A stretch of DNA of 64,000 bases from Devosia sp. 1566 (GCF_004005995.1 NZ_CP034767.1:2790001-2854000); one strand, 5' to 3'; numbered from the stretch's first letter, positions 54,433 to 64,000 are shown. The notes: generated by a model not told the origin, from the sequence alone. Numbers and translations are program-made.

Positions 54433-55419
54433 CTAGCGATTGCGCATCATCAGGTGCTTTTCCCAGTCATAGGCCGTCCGCACGATTTCGGTGAGATCGT
54501 CGTGCTGCGGCGTCCAGCCCAGCAGCGAGCGCACCTTCTCGCCCGTTGCGGTAATGGAGGCCGGATCGCCCGGACGGCGCGGCCCCTCCTCCACCTTAAA
54601 GTCTACGCCCGACACCGATTTGACAGTGTCCACCACTTGCCGAACCGAATAGCCTTGCCCATAAGCGCAGTTCAGCGTCGTGCTCTCGCCACCCCCGCGC
54701 AGATGCTCCAGCAGCAGCGCATGGGCCTCGATCAGGTCGGTGACATGAATATAGTCGCGCACGCAGGTCCCATCGGGCGTTTCATAATCGGTCCCGAAGA
54801 TGTCCATCTTGGCCCGCTGCCCCAATGCAGTCTGGCAGGCAACCTTGATCAGGTGGGTCGCGAGCGGCGTCGACTGGCCCGAACGCTTCTCGGGGTCGGC
54901 GCCAGCGACATTGAAGTAGCGCAACACGCCATGGGTCATCGGATGGGCCGCCGCCACGTCCTGCAGCATCCACTCGGTCATGAGCTTGGAGCGGCCATAA
55001 GGCGACATCGGGTTGAGTGGAGTGGTTTCCACAACTGGCGCCAGTCCGGTCATGCCGTAAACTGCCGCCGTCGAGGAGAAAATGAAGTGCTTGACCCCGC
55101 CCGCAACCGCAGCCTCGATCAGATCGCGCGAGGCGGCGGTGTTGTTGGCGTAATACTTCAGTGGATTGCTCACCGATTCCGGCACCACAATCGAGCCGGC
55201 AAAATGCACGATCTCGGTTATGCCATGATCGGCGAGTATCCGACCGACCAGTTCTTGGTCGGAGGCGGAGCCTTGCACGAAACTGGCACGCCCATCGATG
55301 GCCCAGTCAAAGCCGGTAACCAGATTGTCCAGCACCACGACGGCTTCGCCAGCATCGGCAAGCTTGAGAACCATATGGCTGCCGATATATCCGGCGCCTC
55401 CCGTTACCAGAACGGCCAT
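54433..55419 (-). CDS. galE: UDP-glucose 4-epimerase
   Basis: 328 residues, extended SDR. NAD motif GGAGYIGSH (7-15), SSTAAVYG (about 117-124) and the YxxxK pair YGRSK. Interconverts UDP-glucose and UDP-galactose, supplying envelope polysaccharide. ATG 55419; divergent from galU, which makes its substrate. Followed by MltB and DUF459, consistent with a cell-envelope operon. Confidence 0.95.
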   Translation of the reverse strand: MAVLVTGGAGYIGSHMVLKLADAGEAVVVLDNLVTGFDWAIDGRASFVQGSASDQELVGRILADHGITEIVHFAGSIVVPESVSNPLKYYANNTAASRDLIEAAVAGGVKHFIFSSTAAVYGMTGLAPVVETTPLNPMSPYGRSKLMTEWMLQDVAAAHPMTHGVLRYFNVAGADPEKRSGQSTPLATHLIKVACQTALGQRAKMDIFGTDYETPDGTCVRDYIHVTDLIEAHALLLEHLRGGGESTTLNCAYGQGYSVRQVVDTVKSVSGVDFKVEEGPRRPGDPASITATGEKVRSLLGWTPQHDDLTEIVRTAYDWEKHLMMRNR

Positions 55420-55516
55420 AGATTAACTCCTGTTGGGCAACCCACTGTTGCACGATGGGGTTATGTGGCAGATGTTGCCACCCCTTCATAGCCTTTACCC
55501 TTTCGGGAGTGAACGA

Positions 55517-56401
55517 TTGCACAAGCGCGTACGAACAGCGGTTTTTCCGGTTGCAGGTTTGGGGACCCGGTTCCTGCCGGCAACCAAAGCTCTCCCCAAG
55601 GAGATGCTCACAGTGGTAGACCGGCCGCTGATCCAGTATGCGGTTGATGAAGCACGCGAGGCCGGCATCGAGCATTTCGTCTTTGTTACCGGGCGCAACA
55701 AGGGCGTGATCGAAGACCATTTCGACCGCCAGTTCGAGCTCGAAACGACCCTTGAGCTGCGCGGCAAATCCGCCGCGCTCGACGAGTTGCGCAAGGACCT
55801 GCCTTCGGCGGGCCACACCAGCTTCACCCGCCAGCAGGAGCCTTTGGGCCTTGGTCACGCGGTGTGGTGTGCCCGTGACATCGTCGGGAACAATCCCTTC
55901 GCCCTTCTGCTGCCCGACATGCTGTTCAAAGGCACGCCCGGCGTGCTCAAGCAGATGATGGATGCCTATGAGGAAACAGGGGGCAATGTCATCGCCGTCG
56001 AGGAAGTGCCCCATGAGGAGGTTTCCTCCTATGGCGTCGTTGCCCGTGGCCCAGGGGAGGATAATGGCTTCCGCATCACCCAGATGGTCGAAAAGCCCAA
56101 GCCCGCCGATGCCCCGTCCAACCTCATCATTTCCGGGCGCTATATCCTGCAGCCCGAAATCTTCTCGCTACTCGCCGAACAAACCAAGGGTGCGGGTGGT
56201 GAAATCCAGATCACCGATGCCATGCAGACGCTCATGCAGGGCCAGCAGTTCACCGGCGTGAAGTATGAGGGCAAGTCCTTCGATTGCGGATCCAAGAACG
56301 GCTTCCTGATGGCCAACATCGTCTACGCCCTTGACCGCCCCGACATCCGCGACGGCTTCCTCAAGGAATTGCGCAAGCTCGACCTGTCCGATCAGCTCTG
56401 A
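55517..56401 (+). CDS. galU: UTP-glucose-1-phosphate uridylyltransferase
   Basis: 294 residues from a TTG start. The homologous region begins at [19 protein letters not shown], and GGGAG lies seven bases before TTG 55517. The upstream ATG codons (55433, 55463) would add a non-homologous leader. Signature motifs are [22 protein letters not shown] and the [12 protein letters not shown] segment. Makes UDP-glucose for GalE and envelope glycans. Confidence 0.9.
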   Translation: MHKRVRTAVFPVAGLGTRFLPATKALPKEMLTVVDRPLIQYAVDEAREAGIEHFVFVTGRNKGVIEDHFDRQFELETTLELRGKSAALDELRKDLPSAGHTSFTRQQEPLGLGHAVWCARDIVGNNPFALLLPDMLFKGTPGVLKQMMDAYEETGGNVIAVEEVPHEEVSSYGVVARGPGEDNGFRITQMVEKPKPADAPSNLIISGRYILQPEIFSLLAEQTKGAGGEIQITDAMQTLMQGQQFTGVKYEGKSFDCGSKNGFLMANIVYALDRPDIRDGFLKELRKLDLSDQL

Positions 56402-56404
56402 GCC

Positions 56405-57691
56405 TTAGCGGCGCAGGGTGACACCCAGGCTGAGCTGATGGCTGCGATCGCGGCCATCGGCAGTGCTGTCCGTCCTTGCATAGCCATAATCGACGCTTGC
56501 GGCAGTATGCGCGTTTACCCGATAATCTGCTCCGGCACCGAGACCATAACCGGTTTCCGTGTCGGCGCTCCCCTCGAAGCGGGCCGTGTGCCATCCCGCT
56601 AGCGCGCGCAGAGCCAGCCATGAATTGACGGTGTAACCCAGATCGGCGCTGGCGCTATATTGCACCCGGGTCGTGCCGCCATTGTCCGGTCCCGATGGCT
56701 GCACATCGGTGGTCAGAGCCCCTGTCAAGCGCCAGGTGGAATCGGGCCGGTAGGTGACAGCAGCTTCAAACAATTGCGCCGTCACTTCCTCCAGGTTCTC
56801 ATCATCGAAACGCCGTAACGCCAAACCGGTCGAGGCGGAGGCCTCAAGGGTTTCGTTCCAGCGCCCCACCACCCCGACACTGACTGAACTATCGGTGGCA
56901 TCGCGCGTCGGCATGCCAGTCTGACGTGCAAACAAGTCGCGGCCGAGATTGCCCTCCCCGAAGACTTCAAGAATCGGCGTGGCTTGGAAGCCGAGGCGCA
57001 ACCCGCCATCGAGCGTCCAGTAGTTGTCGTCCTCGTTGTCCTCGACTGTCCGGTCCACCAACTCGGTGGGACCATAAAGATACCGGGCTACTGCGCCGGT
57101 GACGCCGATATTGAACCTGCCGAACTGCCGTGTGGCGCCACCATTGAGGCTGCCCACCAGCGTTGCGGCGGGCTCGGCAATATCATTGGCGAGCCCCGGC
57201 GTGCTTGCCGGCTCCTGCGCGTAGGACAGGTCGGCGGCCCCGCTCAGCGCCGTAACGCTGTCCAGCGCGTAACCGCCCTCAAGGTTAAGCCGCAACCCGC
57301 TAACATCCACCTCGTCGGTATCGGAGGGCCGGATAAGCTCCAGCTCTCCCGAGGCTCCGAGCTGGGATCTCGACCCCTCATGCTCGAGCGCGAAGCTCGG
57401 GACGAACCGGATATCGAAAGTCTCGTCATCCGTAGACTTGGTATAGGTTCCCCGCAGCGCAGTTGCCCAATCCACGTCGAAAAACGGATGCGCGGGTTCA
57501 GCTAGCCCCGCACTGCTCGCCAGCACCGGCTCGGCTGGATAAACATTGGGTAGCAGCCGCTCATTGCTGGTCTCGGAGCCATCGCCGGTGGCATGGTCAG
57601 ACGCAGCCATGACCGGTCCGGCAGCCAACAGCACGCCAAGCAAGCATGCTCCTGCTGATCGCCGCCGCTGCATTTTGAACCGCACGCTCAA
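56405..57691 (-). CDS. Outer-membrane beta-barrel protein
   Basis: About 428 residues. Signal peptide (ending GPVMAA), a short variable segment, then repeated amphipathic beta-strands to the end, finishing in LSLGVTLRR; this matches the BBP2-type outer-membrane barrel family. TTG 57691 has GGAG six bases upstream; ATG 57673 gives a shorter but still functional signal peptide. No partner gene. Function unknown, possibly porin-like or surface structural. Ends 3 bp from galU (convergent). Confidence 0.78.
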   Translation of the reverse strand: MSVRFKMQRRRSAGACLLGVLLAAGPVMAASDHATGDGSETSNERLLPNVYPAEPVLASSAGLAEPAHPFFDVDWATALRGTYTKSTDDETFDIRFVPSFALEHEGSRSQLGASGELELIRPSDTDEVDVSGLRLNLEGGYALDSVTALSGAADLSYAQEPASTPGLANDIAEPAATLVGSLNGGATRQFGRFNIGVTGAVARYLYGPTELVDRTVEDNEDDNYWTLDGGLRLGFQATPILEVFGEGNLGRDLFARQTGMPTRDATDSSVSVGVVGRWNETLEASASTGLALRRFDDENLEEVTAQLFEAAVTYRPDSTWRLTGALTTDVQPSGPDNGGTTRVQYSASADLGYTVNSWLALRALAGWHTARFEGSADTETGYGLGAGADYRVNAHTAASVDYGYARTDSTADGRDRSHQLSLGVTLRR

Positions 57692-57808
57692 ATCCCGCTC
57701 CACCCGCCTGTTCGCGGCGCCCGAGGGTTGTCGCTGCGGCCAACCTGTCAGTGTATGGTTAAAAAACCGTTCGGCGCGGCGTGTCGGCAACAGGTTGAAA
57801 GCGGGCGT

Positions 57809-58285
57809 CTATGCGTTGGTTGAGGGGGCAACCTGGTCGGCTGGCACTACCCGCAGCACCGGACCATTGCTGCCGGTCACCCGCACCCGTGTGCCCTGCG
57901 GCAAATCGGGGCCGGACACCCGCCACACACTATCGCCAAGGGCTACGCGCCCGAACCCGCCCTCAATCGGGGCCTGGAGCGCCACGACCTGCCCCACCAG
58001 GCTTTCGGCGCGCTCGTTCAATTGCGGGTGGTCGTTTTCAGGCGGGCGCGAGCGGCTCCAGCGCACCCAGACAAAGATCGCGATCAGGGACAGGCTCCCG
58101 AACAGCAGCCATTGCAGCGGCCCGGAAATCGGCTGGAAAAACAGCATCAGCCCGGTGACGATACCGGCAATGCCCATCCAGACCAGGAACCCGCCCGGCA
58201 CCACCAGTTCCAGCGCCAGCAGCACCAGTCCCGCGACGATCCAGGACCATGGTCCATAGCTCGCGATAAAAGCGATGACTTGCAT
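57809..58285 (-). CDS. NfeD-family membrane protein
   Basis: 158 residues: three membrane segments within residues 3-72 (WSWIVAGLVLLALELVV, FLVWMGIAGIVTGLML, WLLFGSLSLIAIFVWVRW) and a C-terminal OB-fold (about 88-145). NfeD proteins form complexes with SPFH partners; the SPFH gene lies 10 bp upstream, so the pair is co-transcribed. The start is ATG 58285; the longer reading overlaps the SPFH gene. Confidence 0.9.
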   Translation of the reverse strand: MQVIAFIASYGPWSWIVAGLVLLALELVVPGGFLVWMGIAGIVTGLMLFFQPISGPLQWLLFGSLSLIAIFVWVRWSRSRPPENDHPQLNERAESLVGQVVALQAPIEGGFGRVALGDSVWRVSGPDLPQGTRVRVTGSNGPVLRVVPADQVAPSTNA

Positions 58286-58295
58286 GGCCTGTTTC

Positions 58296-59273
58296 TCAGC
58301 TCTGGCCGGCGCTAGGCGGCCGTGCTGACCGCGGCGGTGCTGCCGGCGCACCAAAAGTCTCGCGGGCGATTTCCGCAATGCCGCCAATAGAGCCGATGAC
58401 GCTCGCGGCCTCCACCGGCAACATCAACACCTTCTGGTTGGGTGAAGTCGCGATCTTGCCTAGTGCTTCGATGTAGTTGTTGGCCACGAAATAGTTGATC
58501 GCCTGCACGCTGCCCGAAGCGATGGCATCACTGACCATCTGGGTGGCCTTGGCCTCTGCTTCAGCGGACCGCTCGCGAGCCTCCGCGTCCCTAAACGCGG
58601 CTTCCTTGCGCCCCTCAGCTTCCAGAACCTGCGCCTGCTTGGCGCCTTCGGCCTGAAGGATCGCGCTTTGCCGCCGCCCTTCTGCCTCGAGAATGGCCGC
58701 GCGCTTCTCGCGCTCCGCCTTCATCTGCCGGCCCATGGATTCCACCAGATCCTTGGGCGGATCGATATCCTTAATCTCGATGCGGGTGATCTTGACGCCC
58801 CAGGGCGACACAGCCGTATCCACCACCCGTAGCAGACGCTCATTGATCTCGTCGCGATGGCTCAACAATTCGTCGAGATCCATCGAGCCCATCACCGTGC
58901 GGATATTGGTCATGGTGAGGTTGAGAATAGCGTTTTGCAGGTCGGTGACTTCATAGGCAGCCGCCGCCGCATCCAGGATCTGGTAGAAGGTGACGCCGTT
59001 CGCCGTCACCGTGGCGTTGTCACGGGTGATCACTTCCTGATGGGGAACATCAAGCACTTGCTCCATGACATTGATCCGTTTCCCCACGCCATCAATGAAC
59101 GGCACGATGAGGTTTAGACCCGGCTTGAGCGTGCGGGTATACTTCCCGAACCGCTCGATGGTGTAGTTGTACCCTTGGGGTACCGTCTTTGCCCCGGCGA
59201 ACAGCACGAGCAGGGCCAGGATGCCCAGGACGATCAGTGTGATGCTGAGCCCATCAAGCGCAAATCCGTCCAT
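58296..59273 (-). CDS. SPFH/Band 7 family protein (paraslipin-like)
   Basis: 325 residues: an N-terminal membrane segment (about 10-28), the SPFH domain (30-190, [19 protein letters not shown]), and a coiled-coil region with repeated EAEGR/K units (about 185-245). Forms large membrane oligomers that organise microdomains with NfeD. AAGGA eight bases before ATG 59273 supports this start. Confidence 0.93.
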   Translation of the reverse strand: MDGFALDGLSITLIVLGILALLVLFAGAKTVPQGYNYTIERFGKYTRTLKPGLNLIVPFIDGVGKRINVMEQVLDVPHQEVITRDNATVTANGVTFYQILDAAAAAYEVTDLQNAILNLTMTNIRTVMGSMDLDELLSHRDEINERLLRVVDTAVSPWGVKITRIEIKDIDPPKDLVESMGRQMKAEREKRAAILEAEGRRQSAILQAEGAKQAQVLEAEGRKEAAFRDAEARERSAEAEAKATQMVSDAIASGSVQAINYFVANNYIEALGKIATSPNQKVLMLPVEAASVIGSIGGIAEIARETFGAPAAPPRSARPPSAGQS

Positions 59274-59411
59274 CGATCCCATCCTTGGTTCCGCCTCGTC
59301 TCTCGGTCATGGACCTTAGGGGGCGCACCGGCGTGACGCAATTGGGTGGGCGGGAACAAAGCCCATCACCGACTCGTTTACCGCCAAAGTTTCCCCGCGC
59401 GCGAGTATCCC

Positions 59412-60317
59412 ATGGCAGCGTCACGTCCCGTCTGGAAAGGTCAGCTTCGTTTGTCGCTCGTGTCGATTGCCGTCGAGCTCTATACGGCCACCAAGAGCAA
59501 CGCCAAGCCATCCTTCCATCAGATCCATGAGCCGACCGGCCAGCGCATCCACTATGAAAAAGTGGTCGAAGGCGTGGGCCCGGTCGATCCCGACGAGATC
59601 ATGAAGGGCTTTGAATACGAAAAGGGCGACTATGTCCTCCTCACCGACGAGGAGATCGACGCCGTCAAGCTCGACACGCGCAAGACGCTGGAGCTGACCC
59701 AGTTCGTTGGTGCCTGCGAGATCGACCCCATCTATTTCGACAAGCCCTACTTCGTGGTCCCGGCCGACGACCTGGCCGAGGATGCCTTCCGCGTCATCCG
59801 CGATGCGCTGCGCGAAAGCCAGAAGGTCGGGCTCGGTCAACTCGCTCTGCGCGGCAAGGAATATCTCGTCGCCATCAAGCCCACCGGCACGGGCCTCCTC
59901 ATGGAAACGCTTCACTACGAAGAGGAAATCCGCAAGGCCGACCCGTTCTTCGCCGAAATTTCCGCCAAGAAGGCCGACCCGGACCTGCTCGAGGTCGCGA
60001 CCGCCCTTATCGACAAGAAAACCGCCAAGTTCGACGCGGGCGTGTTCAAGGATCACTATCAGGCGGCGCTCCGCGATCTGATCGCGCAAAAGCTCAAGTC
60101 CAAGGGCAAGAAGGTCGAGGCCAGCGATGACGCGCCCGACGACAAGCCGAATACCTCCAATGTGGTTGATCTGATGGCCGCGCTCAAAAGCAGCCTTGAG
60201 GGGAGCAACGGCTCGGACAAGGCTCCGGCCAAAGCGACGGCAAAGGCGCCGGCCAAGACCAGCAAGTCACGCTCTACGGCGGAAAAACCCGCAGCCTCTC
60301 GCAAAAAGGCGAGCTAA
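59412..60317 (+). CDS. ku: Non-homologous end-joining protein Ku
   Basis: 301 residues. Bacterial Ku homodimer core at about 1-240, beginning RPVWKGQLRLSLVSIAVELY; the C-terminus is a lysine/alanine-rich basic tail (from 265) typical of extended bacterial Ku that binds DNA without ends. Start ATG 59412. ligD follows 3 bp after the stop. Binds double-strand ends and recruits LigD. Confidence 0.95.
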   Translation: MAASRPVWKGQLRLSLVSIAVELYTATKSNAKPSFHQIHEPTGQRIHYEKVVEGVGPVDPDEIMKGFEYEKGDYVLLTDEEIDAVKLDTRKTLELTQFVGACEIDPIYFDKPYFVVPADDLAEDAFRVIRDALRESQKVGLGQLALRGKEYLVAIKPTGTGLLMETLHYEEEIRKADPFFAEISAKKADPDLLEVATALIDKKTAKFDAGVFKDHYQAALRDLIAQKLKSKGKKVEASDDAPDDKPNTSNVVDLMAALKSSLEGSNGSDKAPAKATAKAPAKTSKSRSTAEKPAASRKKAS

Positions 60318-60320
60318 CCA

Positions 60321-63005
60321 ATGGCTACCAAGTCCGACACGCTGCTCAAGGACTACCGCGCCAAGCGTGACTTCGCCAAAACGCAGGAGCCATCCGGCGA
60401 AAGTGCCGCCAAGCAGGAGCAGGCCGGCGCCCCCCTGAGCTTTGTCGTGCAAAAGCACGATGCCACCCGCCTCCACTACGATTTCCGTATCGAGCTCGAT
60501 GGCGTGCTCAAGAGCTGGGCCGTCACCAAGGGACCATCGGACAATCCTGCCGACAAGCGGCTGGCTGTCCATGTGGAAGATCATCCGCTCGACTATGGCA
60601 CTTTCGAGGGCACGATCCCAGAAGGCGAATATGGCGGCGGCACCGTGATGCTCTGGGACGAAGGCACCTGGGAGCCGATCGGCGATCCCCATGAGGGCCT
60701 CGAAAACGGCGACCTCAAAATGCGCATAAACGGCAAGCGCATGAAGGGCGAATGGGTGCTCGTGCACATGAAAGGGCGCGATACCGCCCGCAAATCCGGC
60801 CCGGCGCGCGAGAACTGGCTGCTGATCAAGCACAAGGACGACTACGCCAAGCCCGAGGAAACCCTCACCACCCGTTTCACCACCTCCGTCTCGACCGGTC
60901 GCGACCTTGCCGGCATTGCCAAAGGGCTTAAGCCCAAGAAAGCCAGTGCCACACCGGCGGACGCCGTCTGGCATTCCAACCGCGAACCCACCCCCGACGC
61001 GGCACCAAAAGCCAAGCCGACCAAAACCGCCAAGCCCGCGCGCAAATCATCCGCCAAATCGCTCGCCCTGCCCGAGTTCCGGCCGCCCCAACTCGCCACC
61101 CTGGTTGACGAGGTGCCGCAGACCAATGGCTGGGTGTTCGAGATGAAATATGACGGCTACCGGTGTCTCGCCGCGCTGTCAGCCGACCAGGTGCGGCTCT
61201 ACACCCGCAACGCCAATGACTGGACGACCCAGTTCGCTGCCATCGTTCCAGCACTCAGCCAGGTCACCTCCGGCTCGGCTCTCATTGATGGAGAACTCTG
61301 CGCCTTGGACGATAAGGGCCGCACCGATTTTTCGACCCTCAAAAACGCGCTGTCCACCGGCGAGTCCCTGGTTTACTTCGCCTTCGACCTGCTTGAGCAG
61401 GACGGCGAGGATCTCACCGCGCTCCCGCTGACCGAGCGCAAGACCCGTCTGCAGGCGCTGCTCGGAGAAACCGGGCCCGATAGTCCCATTCAGTTCTCCA
61501 CCCACGTCGTCGGCAACGGCCTGCGCGTGTTCCAGAGCATCTGCAGCGCCGGCCATGAAGGCGTGATCGCCAAGCAGGCCGACGCGCCCTATCGCGGCGA
61601 GCGCTCCCGCTCCTGGCTCAAGGTGAAATGCTCCAAGCGGCAGGAATTCGTCATTGCCGGCTGGAGCACCTCGACCAAGAAGAAATCCTTTGCGTCCCTG
61701 CTGCTAGGCACTTGGGAAGACGGCAAGCTGATCTATCGCGGCCGCGTCGGCACCGGCTTCACCCGCGACGAAGCCCAGGCCCTGCAGCAACAGCTCGATG
61801 CCCGTGCCAGCAAGACCAACCCCTTCAGCAATATCCCCCGGGCGGCCACCCGCGGCGCCAATTGGGTCAAGCCCGAGCTGGTGGGCGAAGTTGCCTTCAC
61901 CGAATTCACTCCCGATGGCGTTTTGCGTCACCCCTCCTTCATGGGCCTGCGCGAAGACAAGCCGGCCAGCGAAGTTGTCATCGAAGCCCCCGCCGCGCTG
62001 CCGGCCGAGGCGAGCAAACGCAGCGCGGCCAAATCGGCACCGGCGGCCAAAGCCGAGGCTCAAGAGCCCGCTGAGCCCGCCAAACTCGATCGCGAGGCGG
62101 GCCTTGCCGCCGCCGAAAAGGCCGGGCTGCACATCACCTCGCCCGATCGCGTCATCTATCCCGGCCAAGGCGTGACCAAAGCCGATCTGCTCGCCTATTA
62201 CGCCGCGGTCGCCGATCGCATGCTGCCCTATATTGCCGATCGCCCGCTCAGCCTCGTGCGCTGCCCGCAGGGACGCGCCAAATACTGCTTTTTCCAGAAG
62301 CACGATTCCGGCGGCTTTCCCGATGCGATGAAATCGGTGTTGCTGACTGAAAAGGATGGCAGCGAAGAAGATTACTTCTATATCGACTCGGTCGCGGGCC
62401 TGCTCGCCGGCACGCAAATGAACGTCATGGAGTGGCATCTCTGGGGCGCCCGCAAGGACGACGTGGAGCGGCCCGAACGCATCATCTTCGACATCGACCC
62501 CGATGAAGGCCTGGCCTTTGCCGATGTGCGCGCCGCCGCCCGGGACATCGCCAAACTACTGGAAGAGCTGGGCCTCAAGACCTATCCGCTGGTCAGTGGC
62601 GGCAAGGGCATCCATGTGATCGCCCCGCTGACCCCAAAGGCGCAGTGGCCCGAGGTCAAGGCCTTCTGCAAGCGTGTGGCACAAGTGCTGTCCGAGCGCG
62701 AACCCGAACGGTTCATCGCCAATATGAGCAAGGCCAAGCGCAAGGGGAAATTCTTCGTCGACTATCTGCGTAATGAGCGGGGCTCGACGGCCGTGTCGCC
62801 CTGGTCCAGCCGCTCGCGTGAAGGAGCTCCTGCAGCGGTGCCTGTCACTTGGGACGAACTGGAAACCGTTGAAGCTGCCAACCAGTTCACCCTGGCGCTG
62901 GCAGCGCAACGGGCGAAACGGCCCGATCCCTGGACGGGTTATTTCGACGTGGACCAGGCCATCACCCCGGCCATGCGCAAGGAGGTCGGCACCCCCGACG
63001 CTTAG
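60321..63005 (+). CDS. ligD: ATP-dependent DNA ligase D (PE-LIG-POL)
   Basis: 894 residues with all three NHEJ activities. The 3'-phosphoesterase domain (about 35-180) shows H46, H52, D54 and H84. The ligase domain (250-560) has the nucleophile K276 in EMKYDGYR and EGVIAKQ. The primase-polymerase domain (about 600-890) has the metal pair in FDIDPDEG. Domain order PE-LIG-POL is the pseudomonad type. Starts 4 bp after ku; its stop overlaps the modB stop tail-to-tail (63002-63005). Confidence 0.95.
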   Translation: MATKSDTLLKDYRAKRDFAKTQEPSGESAAKQEQAGAPLSFVVQKHDATRLHYDFRIELDGVLKSWAVTKGPSDNPADKRLAVHVEDHPLDYGTFEGTIPEGEYGGGTVMLWDEGTWEPIGDPHEGLENGDLKMRINGKRMKGEWVLVHMKGRDTARKSGPARENWLLIKHKDDYAKPEETLTTRFTTSVSTGRDLAGIAKGLKPKKASATPADAVWHSNREPTPDAAPKAKPTKTAKPARKSSAKSLALPEFRPPQLATLVDEVPQTNGWVFEMKYDGYRCLAALSADQVRLYTRNANDWTTQFAAIVPALSQVTSGSALIDGELCALDDKGRTDFSTLKNALSTGESLVYFAFDLLEQDGEDLTALPLTERKTRLQALLGETGPDSPIQFSTHVVGNGLRVFQSICSAGHEGVIAKQADAPYRGERSRSWLKVKCSKRQEFVIAGWSTSTKKKSFASLLLGTWEDGKLIYRGRVGTGFTRDEAQALQQQLDARASKTNPFSNIPRAATRGANWVKPELVGEVAFTEFTPDGVLRHPSFMGLREDKPASEVVIEAPAALPAEASKRSAAKSAPAAKAEAQEPAEPAKLDREAGLAAAEKAGLHITSPDRVIYPGQGVTKADLLAYYAAVADRMLPYIADRPLSLVRCPQGRAKYCFFQKHDSGGFPDAMKSVLLTEKDGSEEDYFYIDSVAGLLAGTQMNVMEWHLWGARKDDVERPERIIFDIDPDEGLAFADVRAAARDIAKLLEELGLKTYPLVSGGKGIHVIAPLTPKAQWPEVKAFCKRVAQVLSEREPERFIANMSKAKRKGKFFVDYLRNERGSTAVSPWSSRSREGAPAAVPVTWDELETVEAANQFTLALAAQRAKRPDPWTGYFDVDQAITPAMRKEVGTPDA

Positions 63006-63682
63006 GGGGCGGTTTGCGCCCGAACGCGCCCAAGCGTCGTGGTGAGCACGATCGCGACAAAAGCGAACACCACCATACCCGCCGCCAAGAGGTGGGCGGT
63101 GTTCCAGTCGAGCCGCTCGACATAGTCATAGATGGCGATGGACAACACCTTGGTCTGCCCGGGAATATTGCCCCCGATCATCAGCACGACCCCGAATTCT
63201 CCCACCGTATGGGCAAAGCTGAGCACGGCTCCCGCCACATAGCCCGGCCGCGCCAATGGCACCGCCACCCACCAAAAACGCTGCCACGGACTGGCGCCCA
63301 GGCACAGCGCCGACTCCAGCGGCTCACTGCCGATCGCGGCGAAGGCCCCACGCAGGGGCGCAATCATGAACGGCAGCGACGACAGCACCGATCCGATCAC
63401 AAGCCCGGTAAACGAAAAGGCGAGCGTCCGCCCACCCCAAAGGGCGGCGAGGCTCCCGCCTGGCCCCTTGGGCCCCAGCGCCAGCAACAGGTAAAATCCC
63501 AGAACTGTCGGCGGCAGCACCAGCGGCAGGGTCAAGAGCGCCGCTACGGGCTCCACCCAGCGCTTGCGGCTGCGCGCCAGCCACCAGGCTATTGGCGTGC
63601 CGGCAACGAGGAGGATGGCGGTTGTCACCGTCGCCAGCGCCAGGCTCAACCCGACCGGTTGCAGGATCTCGGCCCCGTTCAT
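63002..63682 (-). CDS. modB: Molybdate ABC transporter permease ModB
   Basis: 226 residues, five to six membrane segments and the EAA loop in ALCLGASPWQRFWWVAVPLA. Channel subunit for molybdate uptake, downstream of ModA by 7 bp. Its stop overlaps the ligD stop on the opposite strand. ModC is expected further upstream or elsewhere; it is not in this window. Confidence 0.92.
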   Translation of the reverse strand: MNGAEILQPVGLSLALATVTTAILLVAGTPIAWWLARSRKRWVEPVAALLTLPLVLPPTVLGFYLLLALGPKGPGGSLAALWGGRTLAFSFTGLVIGSVLSSLPFMIAPLRGAFAAIGSEPLESALCLGASPWQRFWWVAVPLARPGYVAGAVLSFAHTVGEFGVVLMIGGNIPGQTKVLSIAIYDYVERLDWNTAHLLAAGMVVFAFVAIVLTTTLGRVRAQTAP

Positions 63683-63689
63683 CGCCGGC

Positions 63690-64000
63690 TCACTGCTCGA
63701 TACGGTAGCCCGCCGCCTCGATCAGCGCCACAGCTTCATCGCTGCGCAGGAACTCGAGAAACGCCGTTGCTGCCGGATTGTCGGCACCCGGCTTGAGCAA
63801 CACGGCGCCTTGGCGGATCGGCGTATACAACTCGCTCGGAACAATCCACACGCCGGACTGGCCCCGCACCTGGCTCAAACCCACAAAGCCAAGCTCGGCA
63901 TTGCCGGTTTGAATGAACTGCAGGGTTTGGCTGATGTTCTCGCCCACAACGAGCTTGGGCCGGAGCGCGTCATAGATGCCCAAGGACGTCAGGGTTTCAA
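63690..64000 (-). CDS. modA: Molybdate-binding protein ModA (partial, C-terminal part)
   Basis: The last 103 residues or so of the periplasmic receptor; the N-terminus is beyond base 64000. The visible part contains LGIYDALRPKLVVGENISQT, QTGNAELGFVGLSQV and the C-terminal ATAFLEFLRSDEA. These are the usual ModA C-terminal blocks. Frame is open to the window edge. Confidence 0.92.
   Translation of the reverse strand, partial: ETLTSLGIYDALRPKLVVGENISQTLQFIQTGNAELGFVGLSQVRGQSGVWIVPSELYTPIRQGAVLLKPGADNPAATAFLEFLRSDEAVALIEAAGYRIEQ

Overview
The window is about 64 kb of GC-rich, gene-dense chromosome from an alphaproteobacterium, most likely of the order Hyphomicrobiales (Rhizobiales). A Devosia-like genus is my best guess, from memory and unverified. 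The signs are a CpdR-type response regulator beside an N-formylglutamate amidohydrolase, a small heat-shock gene with a plausible RpoH promoter and ROSE-like leader, Ku plus LigD, a ligase-associated exonuclease/ligase pair, and dispersed alphaproteobacterial-type GC-rich palindromes. I see no phage, IS element, integrase or CRISPR array.

Layout: 1-4.7 kb is an oligopeptide ABC transporter operon (oppA-B-C-D and the first codons of an oppF). 4.9-13.2 kb is a fatty-acid beta-oxidation locus: fadE-fadB-thiolase plus a 52-residue membrane protein on the minus strand, diverging from an acyl-CoA synthetase and a MerR/LiuR-like regulator, with two matching ACGT-type palindromes between them. A YefM-YoeB toxin-antitoxin pair follows. 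13.7-20.4 kb is a minus-strand run: M16 peptidase, ExoD-like protein, MBL exonuclease, ATP-dependent ligase and UVR-motif protein. 20.5-32 kb is metabolic and housekeeping: aldo/keto reductase, GntR regulator, Gfo/Idh oxidoreductase, orphan HerA-like ATPase, aldose epimerase, DUF72, DoxX, HrpB helicase, MsrB and a PPOX-fold protein, with several palindromic repeat clusters. 32.4-34.3 kb has two tRNA-Val genes, cpdR and an amidohydrolase. 34.3-40.7 kb is compositionally looser and looks accessory: EamA exporter with AraC regulator, MgtC, a GNAT-Rnk fusion, and LysR/SDR/GST.

40.9-51.9 kb returns to core genes: HisN-like phosphatase, lysophospholipase-like hydrolase, hsp20, dps, gltB, a small secreted protein, gltD and hpt. 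51.9-58.3 kb is envelope and sugar-nucleotide: SGNH/DUF459, MltB, GalE, GalU, an outer-membrane barrel, NfeD and an SPFH protein. 59.4-63 kb is the NHEJ pair ku-ligD, convergent with modB-modA, which runs off the window.

The least ordinary items are the GNAT-Rnk fusion, an unannotated structured minus-strand RNA/attenuator candidate upstream of the lysophospholipase-like gene, the LiuR-like operator set, and the lig-exo pair without its usual helicase and phosphoesterase partners. I do not see a complete undescribed multi-gene system.
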